In this document: piece by piece, positions 16,581 to 24,818 of the stretch | Numbering within the stretch: the stretch's first letter is position 1 | How the letters are laid out: each line of letters opens with the position of its first letter | Assembly: GCF_000717475.1 (NCBI RefSeq) | Contig: NZ_JPIK01000028.1 | Coordinates: 41,623 to 105,622 of the forward strand | Direction of reading: 5' to 3' | DNA from: Desulfonatronum thiodismutans | Lineage (GTDB): Bacteria > Desulfobacterota > Desulfovibrionia > Desulfovibrionales > Desulfonatronaceae | DNA: 64,000 nt | Notes under the pieces: model-generated | What the model was told of the DNA's origin: nothing | Database searches by the model: none | What the model saw: only the letters and a program-made list of their open reading frames with translations | Made by a program: the position numbers and the translations under genes

Positions 16581-19500
16581 ATGGCTAAAAAAATGATGAG
16601 CGTCGACGGCAATACCGCCACTTCCTACGTAGCCTACGCCATGAGCGAGGTTGCGGCCATTTACCCCATCACCCCGTCCTCGACCATGGGCGAGGTCTGT
16701 GACGACTGGGCGGCCGCGGGTCGCAAGAACGCCTGGGGACAGGTGCTTTCCATTCGCGAGATGCAATCCGAGGCCGGGGCCGCCGGCGCGGTGCACGGTT
16801 CCCTGGCCGCCGGCGCGTTGACCTCAACGTTCACCGCGTCCCAGGGCCTGTTGTTGATGATTCCGAACATGTTCAAGATTTCCGGTGAACTGCTCCCCGG
16901 CGTATTTCACGTCTCGGCCCGGGCCGTGGCTGCCCACGCCCTGTCCATTTTCGGCGACCACCAGGACATCTACGCCGCCCGGCAGACCGGCTTCGCCATG
17001 CTGGCCTCCAATTCCGTCCAGGAAGCCCACGACATGGCCCTGGTGGCCCACCTGTCCGCCATTGAGTCCACGGTCCCGTTCATGCATTACTTTGACGGAT
17101 TCCGGACCTCCCATGAAATCCAAAAGATCGAGGTTGAGGACTACGAGTCCATGCGCGCCCTGGTGAACACCGAGGCCCTGGCCAAGTTCCGGACCCGGGC
17201 CATGAACCCCGAGCATCCGCACATCCGCGGCACGGCCCAGAACCCGGACATTTATTTCCAGGGCCGGGAAGCCGCCAATCCCTATTACCAGAAGGTTCCG
17301 GCCATTGTTTCCGCCTACATGGAAAAGGTCGGAAAGCTGACTGGCCGGAGCTACAAGCTCTTCGACTATGTCGGCGCGCCGGATGCGGATCGGGTAATCA
17401 TCGCCATGGGCAGCGGCTGTGAAACCGTCGAAGAGGTGATCAACCATCTCCAGGCCAAAGGTGAGAAGGTCGGCATGATCAAGGTCCGCCTGTACCGCCC
17501 CTTTGCCCCGGACGCCCTGTTCGACGTCCTCCCGGCCACGGCCAGGACCGTGACCGTCCTGGACCGCACCAAGGAGCCCGGCGCCCTGGGCGACCCGCTG
17601 TACCTGGATGTCTGCACCGCGGCCCTGGAGCGCGGACTGACCGGCGTGAAGTTCCTGGCCGGCCGCTACGGCCTGGGTTCCAAGGAATTCAGCCCGGCCA
17701 TGGCCGCGGCGGTCTACCAGAACATGGCCCAAGGCGCCCCCAAGAATCACTTCGTGGTGGGCATCGAGGACGACGTCACCAATACGTCCCTGCCTCTGGA
17801 CCCGTCCTTTCCCGACGTCACCCCGGCCGGAACCATCCAGTGCAAATTCTGGGGCCTCGGCGCGGACGGCACCGTGGGCGCGAACAAGCAGGCCATCAAA
17901 ATCATCGGCGACGCCACGGACATGTTTGTTCAGGCCTACTTCTCCTACGACTCCAAGAAGTCCGGCGGGATCACCATCTCCCACCTGCGCTTCGGCAAGT
18001 CGCCCATCCAGTCCACCTACCTGATCACCCAGGCCGACTACGTGGCCTGCCACAACCCGGCCTACGTCACCCAGTACGACCTGCTGGAAGGGGCCAAACC
18101 CGGCGGAACCTTCGTGCTCAATGCGCCCTGGTCTCTGAACGAGCTGGAAACCCACCTTCCTGCCTCCCTGAAGCGGGACATCGCCGCCAAGAAGATGAAG
18201 TTCTACACCATCGACGCGGTGAAGATCGCCCAGGAAGTAGGCCTTGGCGGGCGGATCAACATGATCATGCAGACCGCCTTCTTTAAGCTGGCCGAGGTGG
18301 TGCCCTTTGAACAGGCCGTGGCCATGCTCAAGGACTCCATCAAAAAGGCCTACGGCGCCAAGGGCGACAAGATCGTAAACATGAACACCGCCGCCGTGGA
18401 CAAGGCCACCGAAGCCCTGCAGCCCGTGGACTACCCGGCTTCCTGGGCCGACGCCTCGGGTCAGGCCCAAACCGCCAGGCAGGAACCGGAATTCGTGACC
18501 AAGGTGATGCGGCCCATGCTGGCCCAGCAGGGCGACAAGCTGCCCGTCTCCTGCTTCACCCCGGACGGTGTTTTCCCCACCGGCACGTCTCAGTATGAGA
18601 AGCGCGGCGTGGCGATCATGGTTCCGGAATGGATCGCCGAGAACTGCATCCAGTGCAACCAATGCGCCTTTGTCTGCCCGCACTCCGCCCTGCTGCCGGT
18701 CCTGGCCAAGGACGACGAGCTGGCCGGAGCCCCCGCCTCCTTCGACGTGGTCGAGGCCAAGGGCAAGGAACTCAAGGGCATGAAATACCGTCTCCAGGTG
18801 GACACCCTGGACTGCATGGGCTGCGGCAACTGCGCGGACATCTGTCCGTCCAAGGAAAAGGCCCTGGTCATGAAGTACCTGGCCACCCAGACCCCGGCTC
18901 AGGTCCCCAACTACGACTTCGCCGTGACCGTGCCCTTCAAGGACACCATCATGAGCCGGACTTCGGTCAAGGGCAGCCAGTTCCAGAAGTCCCTGATGGA
19001 ATTCTCCGGAGCCTGCTCGGGCTGCGGCGAAACCCCGTACGTCAAGGTCATGACCCAGCTCTTCGGCGAGCGGATGGTCATCGCCAACGCCACGGGCTGC
19101 TCCTCCATCTGGGGCGCCTCGGCACCCTCCACGCCGTACACCGTGAACAAGGACGGCCACGGGCCGGTCTGGGGCAACTCCCTGTTCGAGGACTGCGCGG
19201 AATTCGGCTTTGGCATCGGCCTGGGCATCCGCCAGCGCCGGGACCGGCTGGCCCAGTTGATGGAAGCCTCCCTGAACAACGGCGTTGACGGCGAACTGGC
19301 TTCGACCATGCGTTCCTGGCTGGCCGGCAAGGACGACCCCGACGCGTCACGGGCCGTCGGCGACAAGCTCAAGGCCCTGCTGGCCGACAACAATGATCCG
19401 AAACTGGCCGAAATCAAGGCCTGCGCCGACCTGTTCACCAAGAAGTCCGTCTGGTCCTTCGGCGGCGACGGTTGGGCTTACGACATCGGCTTCGGCGGCC

Positions 19501-20204
19501 TGGACCACGTTCTGGCCTCGGGCGAGGACATCAACATCCTGGTCATGGACACCGAGGTCTACTCCAACACCGGTGGCCAGTCCTCCAAGGCCACGCCCAC
19601 CGGGGCCATCGCCAAGTTCGCCGCGGCCGGCAAGCAGATTCGCAAGAAGGATCTGGCCCGGATGCTGATGACCTACGGCTACGTGTATGTCGCCGCCGTG
19701 GGCATGGGCGCGAACAAGAACCAGTTCCTCAAGGCCCTGACCGAGGCCGAGAGCTACAAGGGACCGTCGATCATCATCGCCTACGCCCCCTGCATCAACC
19801 AAGGGCTGAAGAAAGGCATGGGCAAGACCCAGGAGCAGACTCAGAAGGCCGTGGAATCCGGCTACTGGCCCTTGTTCCGCTACGACCCCCGTCGGGCCCT
19901 GCGCGGCGAAAACCCGCTGGTCATCGACTCCAAGGCCCCGGACGGCACCATCCAGGACTTCCTGCTGACCGAAAACCGCTTCGCGGCCCTGGCCAAGTCC
20001 AACCCCGTTGACGCCAAGAAGCTGCGTGAAGCCGTGGAACAGGAGGTCAACGAGCGTTGGCGGATCCTGAACCTGATGGCCGAGGCCAACCCCTACAGCG
20101 AAACCGACATCGCCCCGCTCCCTGCATGCGTGCTCACGGACACCGCCGAACACGCCACCCCGGACACGAACATCGAACCCTGCGACTCCGGGCGGGGAGC
20201 GTAA
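16581..20204 (+). CDS. por: Pyruvate:ferredoxin oxidoreductase (single-chain PFOR)
   Basis: This homodimer-type enzyme of 1207 residues splits pyruvate with CoA to acetyl-CoA and CO2 and reduces ferredoxin. Domains in order are the PFOR pyrimidine-binding and transketolase-like domains I/II (to about 420), the gamma/EKR part (about 430-660), two [4Fe-4S] ferredoxin motifs (C689-C692-C695-C699 and C745-C748-C751-C755), the proximal cluster ligands C812, C815 and C840 plus a cysteine in IIIAYAPCINQG, and the thiamine diphosphate site GDGWAYDIGFGGLDH with DTEVYSNTGGQ. The last 25 residues carry two extra cysteines (C1183, C1201). A GGAGG site seven bases before the ATG supports the start. It is monocistronic here, with its own sigma-54-like promoter and a strong terminator. 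Confidence 0.97.
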   Translation: MAKKMMSVDGNTATSYVAYAMSEVAAIYPITPSSTMGEVCDDWAAAGRKNAWGQVLSIREMQSEAGAAGAVHGSLAAGALTSTFTASQGLLLMIPNMFKISGELLPGVFHVSARAVAAHALSIFGDHQDIYAARQTGFAMLASNSVQEAHDMALVAHLSAIESTVPFMHYFDGFRTSHEIQKIEVEDYESMRALVNTEALAKFRTRAMNPEHPHIRGTAQNPDIYFQGREAANPYYQKVPAIVSAYMEKVGKLTGRSYKLFDYVGAPDADRVIIAMGSGCETVEEVINHLQAKGEKVGMIKVRLYRPFAPDALFDVLPATARTVTVLDRTKEPGALGDPLYLDVCTAALERGLTGVKFLAGRYGLGSKEFSPAMAAAVYQNMAQGAPKNHFVVGIEDDVTNTSLPLDPSFPDVTPAGTIQCKFWGLGADGTVGANKQAIKIIGDATDMFVQAYFSYDSKKSGGITISHLRFGKSPIQSTYLITQADYVACHNPAYVTQYDLLEGAKPGGTFVLNAPWSLNELETHLPASLKRDIAAKKMKFYTIDAVKIAQEVGLGGRINMIMQTAFFKLAEVVPFEQAVAMLKDSIKKAYGAKGDKIVNMNTAAVDKATEALQPVDYPASWADASGQAQTARQEPEFVTKVMRPMLAQQGDKLPVSCFTPDGVFPTGTSQYEKRGVAIMVPEWIAENCIQCNQCAFVCPHSALLPVLAKDDELAGAPASFDVVEAKGKELKGMKYRLQVDTLDCMGCGNCADICPSKEKALVMKYLATQTPAQVPNYDFAVTVPFKDTIMSRTSVKGSQFQKSLMEFSGACSGCGETPYVKVMTQLFGERMVIANATGCSSIWGASAPSTPYTVNKDGHGPVWGNSLFEDCAEFGFGIGLGIRQRRDRLAQLMEASLNNGVDGELASTMRSWLAGKDDPDASRAVGDKLKALLADNNDPKLAEIKACADLFTKKSVWSFGGDGWAYDIGFGGLDHVLASGEDINILVMDTEVYSNTGGQSSKATPTGAIAKFAAAGKQIRKKDLARMLMTYGYVYVAAVGMGANKNQFLKALTEAESYKGPSIIIAYAPCINQGLKKGMGKTQEQTQKAVESGYWPLFRYDPRRALRGENPLVIDSKAPDGTIQDFLLTENRFAALAKSNPVDAKKLREAVEQEVNERWRILNLMAEANPYSETDIAPLPACVLTDTAEHATPDTNIEPCDSGRGA

Positions 20205-20248
20205 CGCCTCTCAAACAATCGCCTCCCTGATTTTTTGAGGCGCTTCAC

Positions 20249-20296
20249 AAACAAGAACGCCGGGGCCATGAAAATGGACCCGGCGTTCTTGTTTTT
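20249..20296. terminator. Strong, probably bidirectional terminator after por
   Basis: A perfect 16-bp stem, AAACAAGAACGCCGGG (20249-20264) with CCCGGCGTTCTTGTTT (20279-20294), has a 14-base loop and T runs on both strands. It separates the convergent por and toxin genes. Confidence 0.93.
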
Positions 20297-20318
20297 CAAA
20301 CGACTGGCTATAACGCCC

Positions 20319-20732
20319 TTACTTCAGGATTTGTTCCAGATACGAAGCGACCGTGCAGATGACAACACCTTTGGTCCGTGCGGGGTTGTTCATATACGGG
20401 CCGAAATGGCGAATGTCTCCGGTCAGCAGGTGAGAGGACTTCGCGTGCAAAGCCGCCAGGTAAATGGGGACGTCTTTGGTCGGCAGCGTTAGGTTGCATG
20501 CCTGACCAATCACCGTGGGCACGATCATGACGTCTTTAAGCAGCATCTCCAGCCGAGGCAGGGAATCGGGGGATTTACGTCGGAGGTTGTGCCGCGCCTC
20601 CGCCACACCCTGGTTGGAGGTAATGATAGTCCAGTAACCTCTTTCGGCGATATCAAACAACAAGGATGCCTTTCCCGCTGGATTGTGCGCTGCGGTGAAC
20701 AGAACATTCGCGTCCAGAAAAAGCCGATTCAC
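20319..20732 (-). CDS. vapC: PIN-domain toxin, VapC-like RNase
   Basis: This 137-residue protein has the PIN-domain acidic set: D7 in LFLDANVLF, E45 in QGVAEARHNL, D87 in TKDVPIYLAAL and D106 in HLLTGDIRHFG. Such proteins are magnesium-dependent endoribonucleases that act as toxins when released from their antitoxin. The start overlaps the upstream AbrB-like gene by four bases (ATGA), the usual toxin-antitoxin layout. It sits between por and the lactate operon on the opposite strand, a place where D. vulgaris has por and permease side by side. Toxicity and RNA target are not deducible. Confidence 0.85.
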   Translation of the reverse strand: MNRLFLDANVLFTAAHNPAGKASLLFDIAERGYWTIITSNQGVAEARHNLRRKSPDSLPRLEMLLKDVMIVPTVIGQACNLTLPTKDVPIYLAALHAKSSHLLTGDIRHFGPYMNNPARTKGVVICTVASYLEQILK

Positions 20733-20980
20733 GCTCTGTCTCGAAACCTTTCGAGGAGAGCCTTACGATCCGCCACTTCGAGGTGATCTTCCGCAATCCA
20801 CTGAGATATATCGTTTTCCGTGTAAGTGTCTATCTCCATGACCGCGGCAGGGCGAAGAATAATATTTCCCTGCCTCTCTTCAGCGATCAGCACGCCCCCG
20901 GCCACAATACCCATGCGTTTTCGCAGAACCGCCGGCAAGGTGACCTGGCCGCGCTTCGAGACGACAAGTGTTTCATGCAT
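20729..20980 (-). CDS. vapB: AbrB/SpoVT-type antitoxin
   Basis: This 83-residue protein has a swapped-hairpin AbrB N-terminus (LVVSKRGQVTLPAVLRKRMGI) and an acidic C-terminal tail (ENDISQWIAEDHLEVADRKALLERF) of the type that wraps the PIN toxin. It should bind its own promoter DNA and neutralise the downstream toxin. A very strong AAGGAGGAGAAGG ribosome binding site precedes the ATG at 20978-20980. The promoter must lie in 20981-21100. Confidence 0.87.
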   Translation of the reverse strand: MHETLVVSKRGQVTLPAVLRKRMGIVAGGVLIAEERQGNIILRPAAVMEIDTYTENDISQWIAEDHLEVADRKALLERFRDRA

Positions 20981-21551
20981 CCTTCTCCTCCTTCTTTTTT
21001 ACTATATTAACAAGTTTGCCGATATTCCGCAATTCAGAAATTACGAAAGCTGTCAGGACGCCCTCGCTTCTTGACGAGCGGCTTTCCGATTTTTCAGACG
21101 CATCCTCTTTTTCGGACACCCCGAAATCCTAAGACGAATCATGACGGGCGACTTGTCCAAGGCACGGCTTTCGAGTAACAATGGCAATCAGGAGTAAATC
21201 CGACGAGGAACACGGAATACAATCAGAACACGGCATACGGATTCAACAGGGCTCCTTCCTCATGTCGGTATCGAACGTCTTTTTTTCCGGACTGAAACCC
21301 GGCCCGCGAGGGGCATGTTGTTCGTGAACCATCTCGTTTTACTCATTCTTTCTTCGCCGATCAGCGACACAATTCAGGCACGCTTTTTGATAAGAGGACT
21401 GCGAACGTTCGCGGTTTTCTTCGGCTGAGGCCGGTCCGGGCTCGATTCGTCACTACGTTTCGGGCTAAAAGACGGGCTGAAGGCCGTTATACTTGGTGGA
21501 AGGCTTGCAGCCCCAGTTGTTGGATTAACTTTTTTCAAGGAGGAGTTGAAC
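20981..21551. other. Regulatory region between the toxin-antitoxin pair and the lactate operon
   Basis: This 571-bp spacer has no convincing gene. It carries the antitoxin promoter region, a TTTTTCGGACA sequence near 21109, TTCCGGACTG at 21285-21294, the sigma-54-like promoter at 21376-21391 and a leader of about 150 bases before the permease ATG. A sequence GCGAACGTTCGC (21411-21422) is a perfect 12-base palindrome within that leader. Confidence 0.6.
21376..21391 (+). promoter_or_regulatory. Sigma-54-type promoter of the lactate oxidation operon
   Basis: AGGCACGCTTTTTGAT shares 13 consecutive bases (GGCACGCTTTTTG) with the por promoter. The -24 GG is at 21377-21378 and the -12 position reads GA rather than GC. 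Predicted transcription start is near 21402, leaving a 150-base leader. In D. vulgaris this region is known to be sigma-54 controlled. Confidence 0.65.
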
Positions 21552-23267
21552 ATGTCCGTTGGAGTCCTGGCACTTATCGCCGCGTTACCCATTGCCCTGG
21601 CCCTGGTGCTGATGGTCGGCTTTCGCTGGCCGGCCACCAAGGCCATGCCGTTGGCCTGGCTGGTCACGGCCGTGGCCGGCGTCGCCGTCTGGAGCCTTCC
21701 GGTCGGCTACGTCGCCGCGTTGTCCATTCAGGGCGTGATCACGGCCATCGGCATTTTGATCATCGTCTTCGGTGCAATTCTCATTCTGCATACCCTGCGC
21801 GACTCCGGCGGCATGGAAACCATCCAGTGCGGCATGCAGAGCATTTCTCCGGACATGCGCGTGCAGGCCATCATCATCGGCTACCTGTTCGCGGCCTTCA
21901 TCGAGGGCGCGGCGGGCTTCGGAACCCCCGCGGCCCTGGCCGCTCCGCTGCTCCTGGCCCTGGGCTTCCCGCCCCTGGCCGCCGCGGTCATCTGCCTGGT
22001 CTTCAACTCCTTCCCCGTCACCTTCGGCGCGGTGGGCACGCCGGTCATCATCGGCCTGACCTTCCTGCGCGACCTGGTGGGCGACGCCGTGGCCAGCGGG
22101 GCCGTGGGCGTGAACTTCACCAGCTATGAATCCTTCGGCATGCTCATCGGCCAGTGGGCCACCCTGATGCACCTGCCGATGATCTTCATCCTGCCCATCT
22201 TCATGCTCGGCTTCATCTCTCGCTTTTTCGGCCCGAACCGCTCCTGGTCCGAAGGCTTCGGCGCCTGGAAATTCTGCGTCTTCGCCGCCGTGGCTTTCAC
22301 CGTCCCCTACCTGATCTTCGCCTGGTTCCTGGGTCCGGAATTCCCATCCCTGATCGGCGGACTGGTCGGCCTGGGCGTGGTGGTCTGGGGCGCCAAGCGC
22401 GGCATCGCCGTGCCCAAGGACACCTGGACCTTCGGTTCACAGAAGAACTGGGATCCCGAATGGACCGGCTCGGTCAGCACCGCGGCGGAAGGCTGCAAGT
22501 TCGAGGCCCGGATGAGCCAGTTCAAGGCCTGGATGCCCTACGTACTCATCGGCATCATCCTGGTGCTCACCCGGATCAACGAGCTGGGACTCAAGGCCTG
22601 GCTCTCCTCCAAAAGTATCGCCTGGACCGGGATCCTGGGCTATGAATCCGTCAGCGGCTCCATTGCCTACCTCTATCTGCCCGGCACCATTCCGTTCATG
22701 CTCGTGGCCATCCTGACCATCTTCATTCACGGCATGCCCGGCGACAAGGTCAAGACCGCCTGGGTAGATTCCATCAAGAAGATGAAAAACCCGGCCATCG
22801 CCTTGTTCTTCGCCGTGGGTCTGGTCTCCATCTTCCGCGGGTCCGGCATCGGCGATCTGGCCCTGAACCCCAACGCCTACCCCTCCATGCCTCTGGCCAT
22901 GGCCAGTGCGTTGTCCGAACTGGTGGGCCAGGGCTGGCCGATGTTCGCCTCCTTCGTCGGCGGCCTGGGGGCCTTCATCACCGGCTCGAACACGGTGTCC
23001 AACCTGCTCTTCGCCGAGTTCCAGTGGGGCATGGCCACCCAGCTTGACCTGCCCCGCCAGATCATCGTCGCGGCCCAGGCCGTGGGCGGCGGCATGGGCA
23101 ACATGGTCTGCATCCACAACATCGTGGCCGTGTGCGCCGTGGTCGGTCTGTCCGGACAGGAAGGCGCCATCCTGCGCAAGACCTTCTGGCCCTTCCTGCT
23201 CTACGGAGTGGTCGTGGGTCTGATGGTCATCCTGCTGCTGAACATCCTGCCTGCCAACCTCTTCTAA
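21552..23267 (+). CDS. lctP: L-lactate permease (LctP family)
   Basis: This integral membrane protein of 571 residues has about 12-14 hydrophobic segments, starting ALIAALPIALALVLMVGFRW. Family features are GGMETIQCGM, AAFIEGAAGFGTPAALAAPL, FNSFPVTFGAVGTPV, FITGSNTVSNLLFAEFQ and the C-terminal VGGGMGNMVCIHNIVAVCAVVGL. It imports lactate with protons across the cytoplasmic membrane. The ATG at 21552 is preceded by AAGGAGGAG; a TTG two codons earlier lies too close to that site. It is the first gene of the lactate operon, directly behind the sigma-54-like promoter. Confidence 0.96.
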   Translation: MSVGVLALIAALPIALALVLMVGFRWPATKAMPLAWLVTAVAGVAVWSLPVGYVAALSIQGVITAIGILIIVFGAILILHTLRDSGGMETIQCGMQSISPDMRVQAIIIGYLFAAFIEGAAGFGTPAALAAPLLLALGFPPLAAAVICLVFNSFPVTFGAVGTPVIIGLTFLRDLVGDAVASGAVGVNFTSYESFGMLIGQWATLMHLPMIFILPIFMLGFISRFFGPNRSWSEGFGAWKFCVFAAVAFTVPYLIFAWFLGPEFPSLIGGLVGLGVVVWGAKRGIAVPKDTWTFGSQKNWDPEWTGSVSTAAEGCKFEARMSQFKAWMPYVLIGIILVLTRINELGLKAWLSSKSIAWTGILGYESVSGSIAYLYLPGTIPFMLVAILTIFIHGMPGDKVKTAWVDSIKKMKNPAIALFFAVGLVSIFRGSGIGDLALNPNAYPSMPLAMASALSELVGQGWPMFASFVGGLGAFITGSNTVSNLLFAEFQWGMATQLDLPRQIIVAAQAVGGGMGNMVCIHNIVAVCAVVGLSGQEGAILRKTFWPFLLYGVVVGLMVILLLNILPANLF

Positions 23268-23279
23268 ACCTGCTTCCCT

Positions 23280-23307
23280 CCCCGGGCGGACCAACATCCG
23301 CCCGGGG
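23280..23307 (+). terminator. GC-rich hairpin after the permease, probably partial terminator or mRNA stabiliser
   Basis: CCCCGGGCGGA - CCAACA - TCCGCCCGGGG forms an 11-bp stem, followed only by ATCTTTC. The weak T tract and the position inside an operon suggest attenuation or protection of the permease mRNA rather than full termination. Confidence 0.6.
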
Positions 23308-23414
23308 ATCTTTCGCCAAGGTCGGCTCAAGGCTTGATGGGCACGGCTCACGCCTGAACACTTTCCGTAAGCAGTGCGCATTGAAACTTGAACCCCACGC
23401 AAAGGAGATTTGCA

Positions 23415-24806
23415 ATGATCAGAGATGCCTTGAAAAACGAATTCCAGCGAATCGTCGGCAAGGACAACGTGATGACCGAGCCTGCCGAATTGCACGCCTA
23501 TTCTTACGATTCCGCGGTCCTGGATCAGACCCAACCAGCCATCGTGGTCCGCCCGGAGAATTCTGAAAGTCTGGGTCAGGTGGTCAAGCTGTGCAACGAG
23601 AACGGCCTGAAGCTCACCGTGCGCGGTGCCGGGACCAACCTGTCCGGCGGAACCATTCCCCACCCCGGCGGCGTGGTCTGTCTGACCACGGCTTTGGACA
23701 AGGTTTTGGAGATTAATGAGGAGGACCTCTACGCCGTTGTCCAGCCCGGCGCGGTCACGGCCAAATTCGCGGCTCAGGTGGCCGCCAAGGGCCTGCTTTA
23801 CCCGCCTGATCCCGGCTCCCAGGCCGTGTCCACCCTGGGCGGCAACGTGGCCGAGAACGCCGGAGGCCTGCGCGCCCTGAAGTACGGCGTGACCAAGGAC
23901 TACGTCATGGGCGTGGATTTTTTCGACGTCAACGGCGAACTGATCCGCTCCGGCGGCAAGACCGTGAAGTGCGTCACCGGGTACAACCTGGCCGGGTTGA
24001 TGGTCGCCTCTGAAGGTACCCTGGGCGTCTTCGAAAAGCTCATCCTCAAGCTGGTCCCGCCGCCGGCAGCCTACAAAGCCATGATGGCCGTGTTCCCGGA
24101 CGTGATGGACGCGTCCCGGGCCGTGGCCGCGATCATCGCCAACAAGATCGTCCCGGCCACCCTGGAGTTCATGGACAACTTCACCATCCGCACGGTGGAG
24201 AACTTCCGCAAGGCCGGCCTGCCCGTGGACGCCGCGGCCATGCTGCTCATCGAAGTGGACGGCCACCCGGCCCAGGTGGAAGACGACGCGGCCAAGGTGG
24301 AGTCCATCTGCAAGGAGAACAAGGCCATCAGCGTGCGCGTGGCCAAGGACGACGCCGAGCGCAACGCGGTCTGGCAAGCCCGCCGCGACGCCCTGCCGGC
24401 TCTGGCCCGGGTCAAACCGACCACGGTCCTGGAAGACGCCACGGTCCCCCGCTCCAAAATCCCGGCCATGATGCAGGCCCTGGACAGAATCGCCAAGAAA
24501 TACGACCTGACCATCGGTACCTTTGGCCACGCCGGGGACGGCAACCTGCACCCGACCATCCTCACGGACAAGCGCGACCAGAAGGAATGGCACAGAGTGG
24601 AAGCGGCCATCGACGCCATCTTCGAGGAGGCTTTGGCCCTGGGCGGCACCCTGTCCGGCGAGCACGGCATCGGACTGGCCAAATCCAAGTATTTGAAGAA
24701 CGAATACGGCGTGGGGGCCATCAACTACTCCCGCAGGATGAAGAGCGTGCTCGACCCCAACAACATCCTCAATCCGGGCAAAATCCTCGGCCCCCTGCTC
24801 GCCTAA
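23415..24806 (+). CDS. FAD-linked D-lactate dehydrogenase (GlcD family)
   Basis: This 463-residue flavoprotein has a PCMH-type FAD-binding domain (VVRPENSESLGQVVKLCNENGLKLTVRGAGTNLSGG in outline, PPDPGSQAVSTLGGNVAENAGG, KYGVTKDYVMG) and an FAD-oxidase C-terminal domain with GTFGHAGDGNLHPTI and GTLSGEHGIG. In Desulfovibrio the corresponding gene product, together with the following GlcF-type protein, oxidises D-lactate to pyruvate and passes electrons to the membrane pool. The ATG at 23415 has AAAGGAG upstream; the frame continues nine codons further without support. It is 12 bp before the Fe-S subunit gene. Glycolate oxidase GlcD is the main alternative, made unlikely by the context. Confidence 0.93.
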   Translation: MIRDALKNEFQRIVGKDNVMTEPAELHAYSYDSAVLDQTQPAIVVRPENSESLGQVVKLCNENGLKLTVRGAGTNLSGGTIPHPGGVVCLTTALDKVLEINEEDLYAVVQPGAVTAKFAAQVAAKGLLYPPDPGSQAVSTLGGNVAENAGGLRALKYGVTKDYVMGVDFFDVNGELIRSGGKTVKCVTGYNLAGLMVASEGTLGVFEKLILKLVPPPAAYKAMMAVFPDVMDASRAVAAIIANKIVPATLEFMDNFTIRTVENFRKAGLPVDAAAMLLIEVDGHPAQVEDDAAKVESICKENKAISVRVAKDDAERNAVWQARRDALPALARVKPTTVLEDATVPRSKIPAMMQALDRIAKKYDLTIGTFGHAGDGNLHPTILTDKRDQKEWHRVEAAIDAIFEEALALGGTLSGEHGIGLAKSKYLKNEYGVGAINYSRRMKSVLDPNNILNPGKILGPLLA

Positions 24807-24818
24807 CCGGAGGACATC

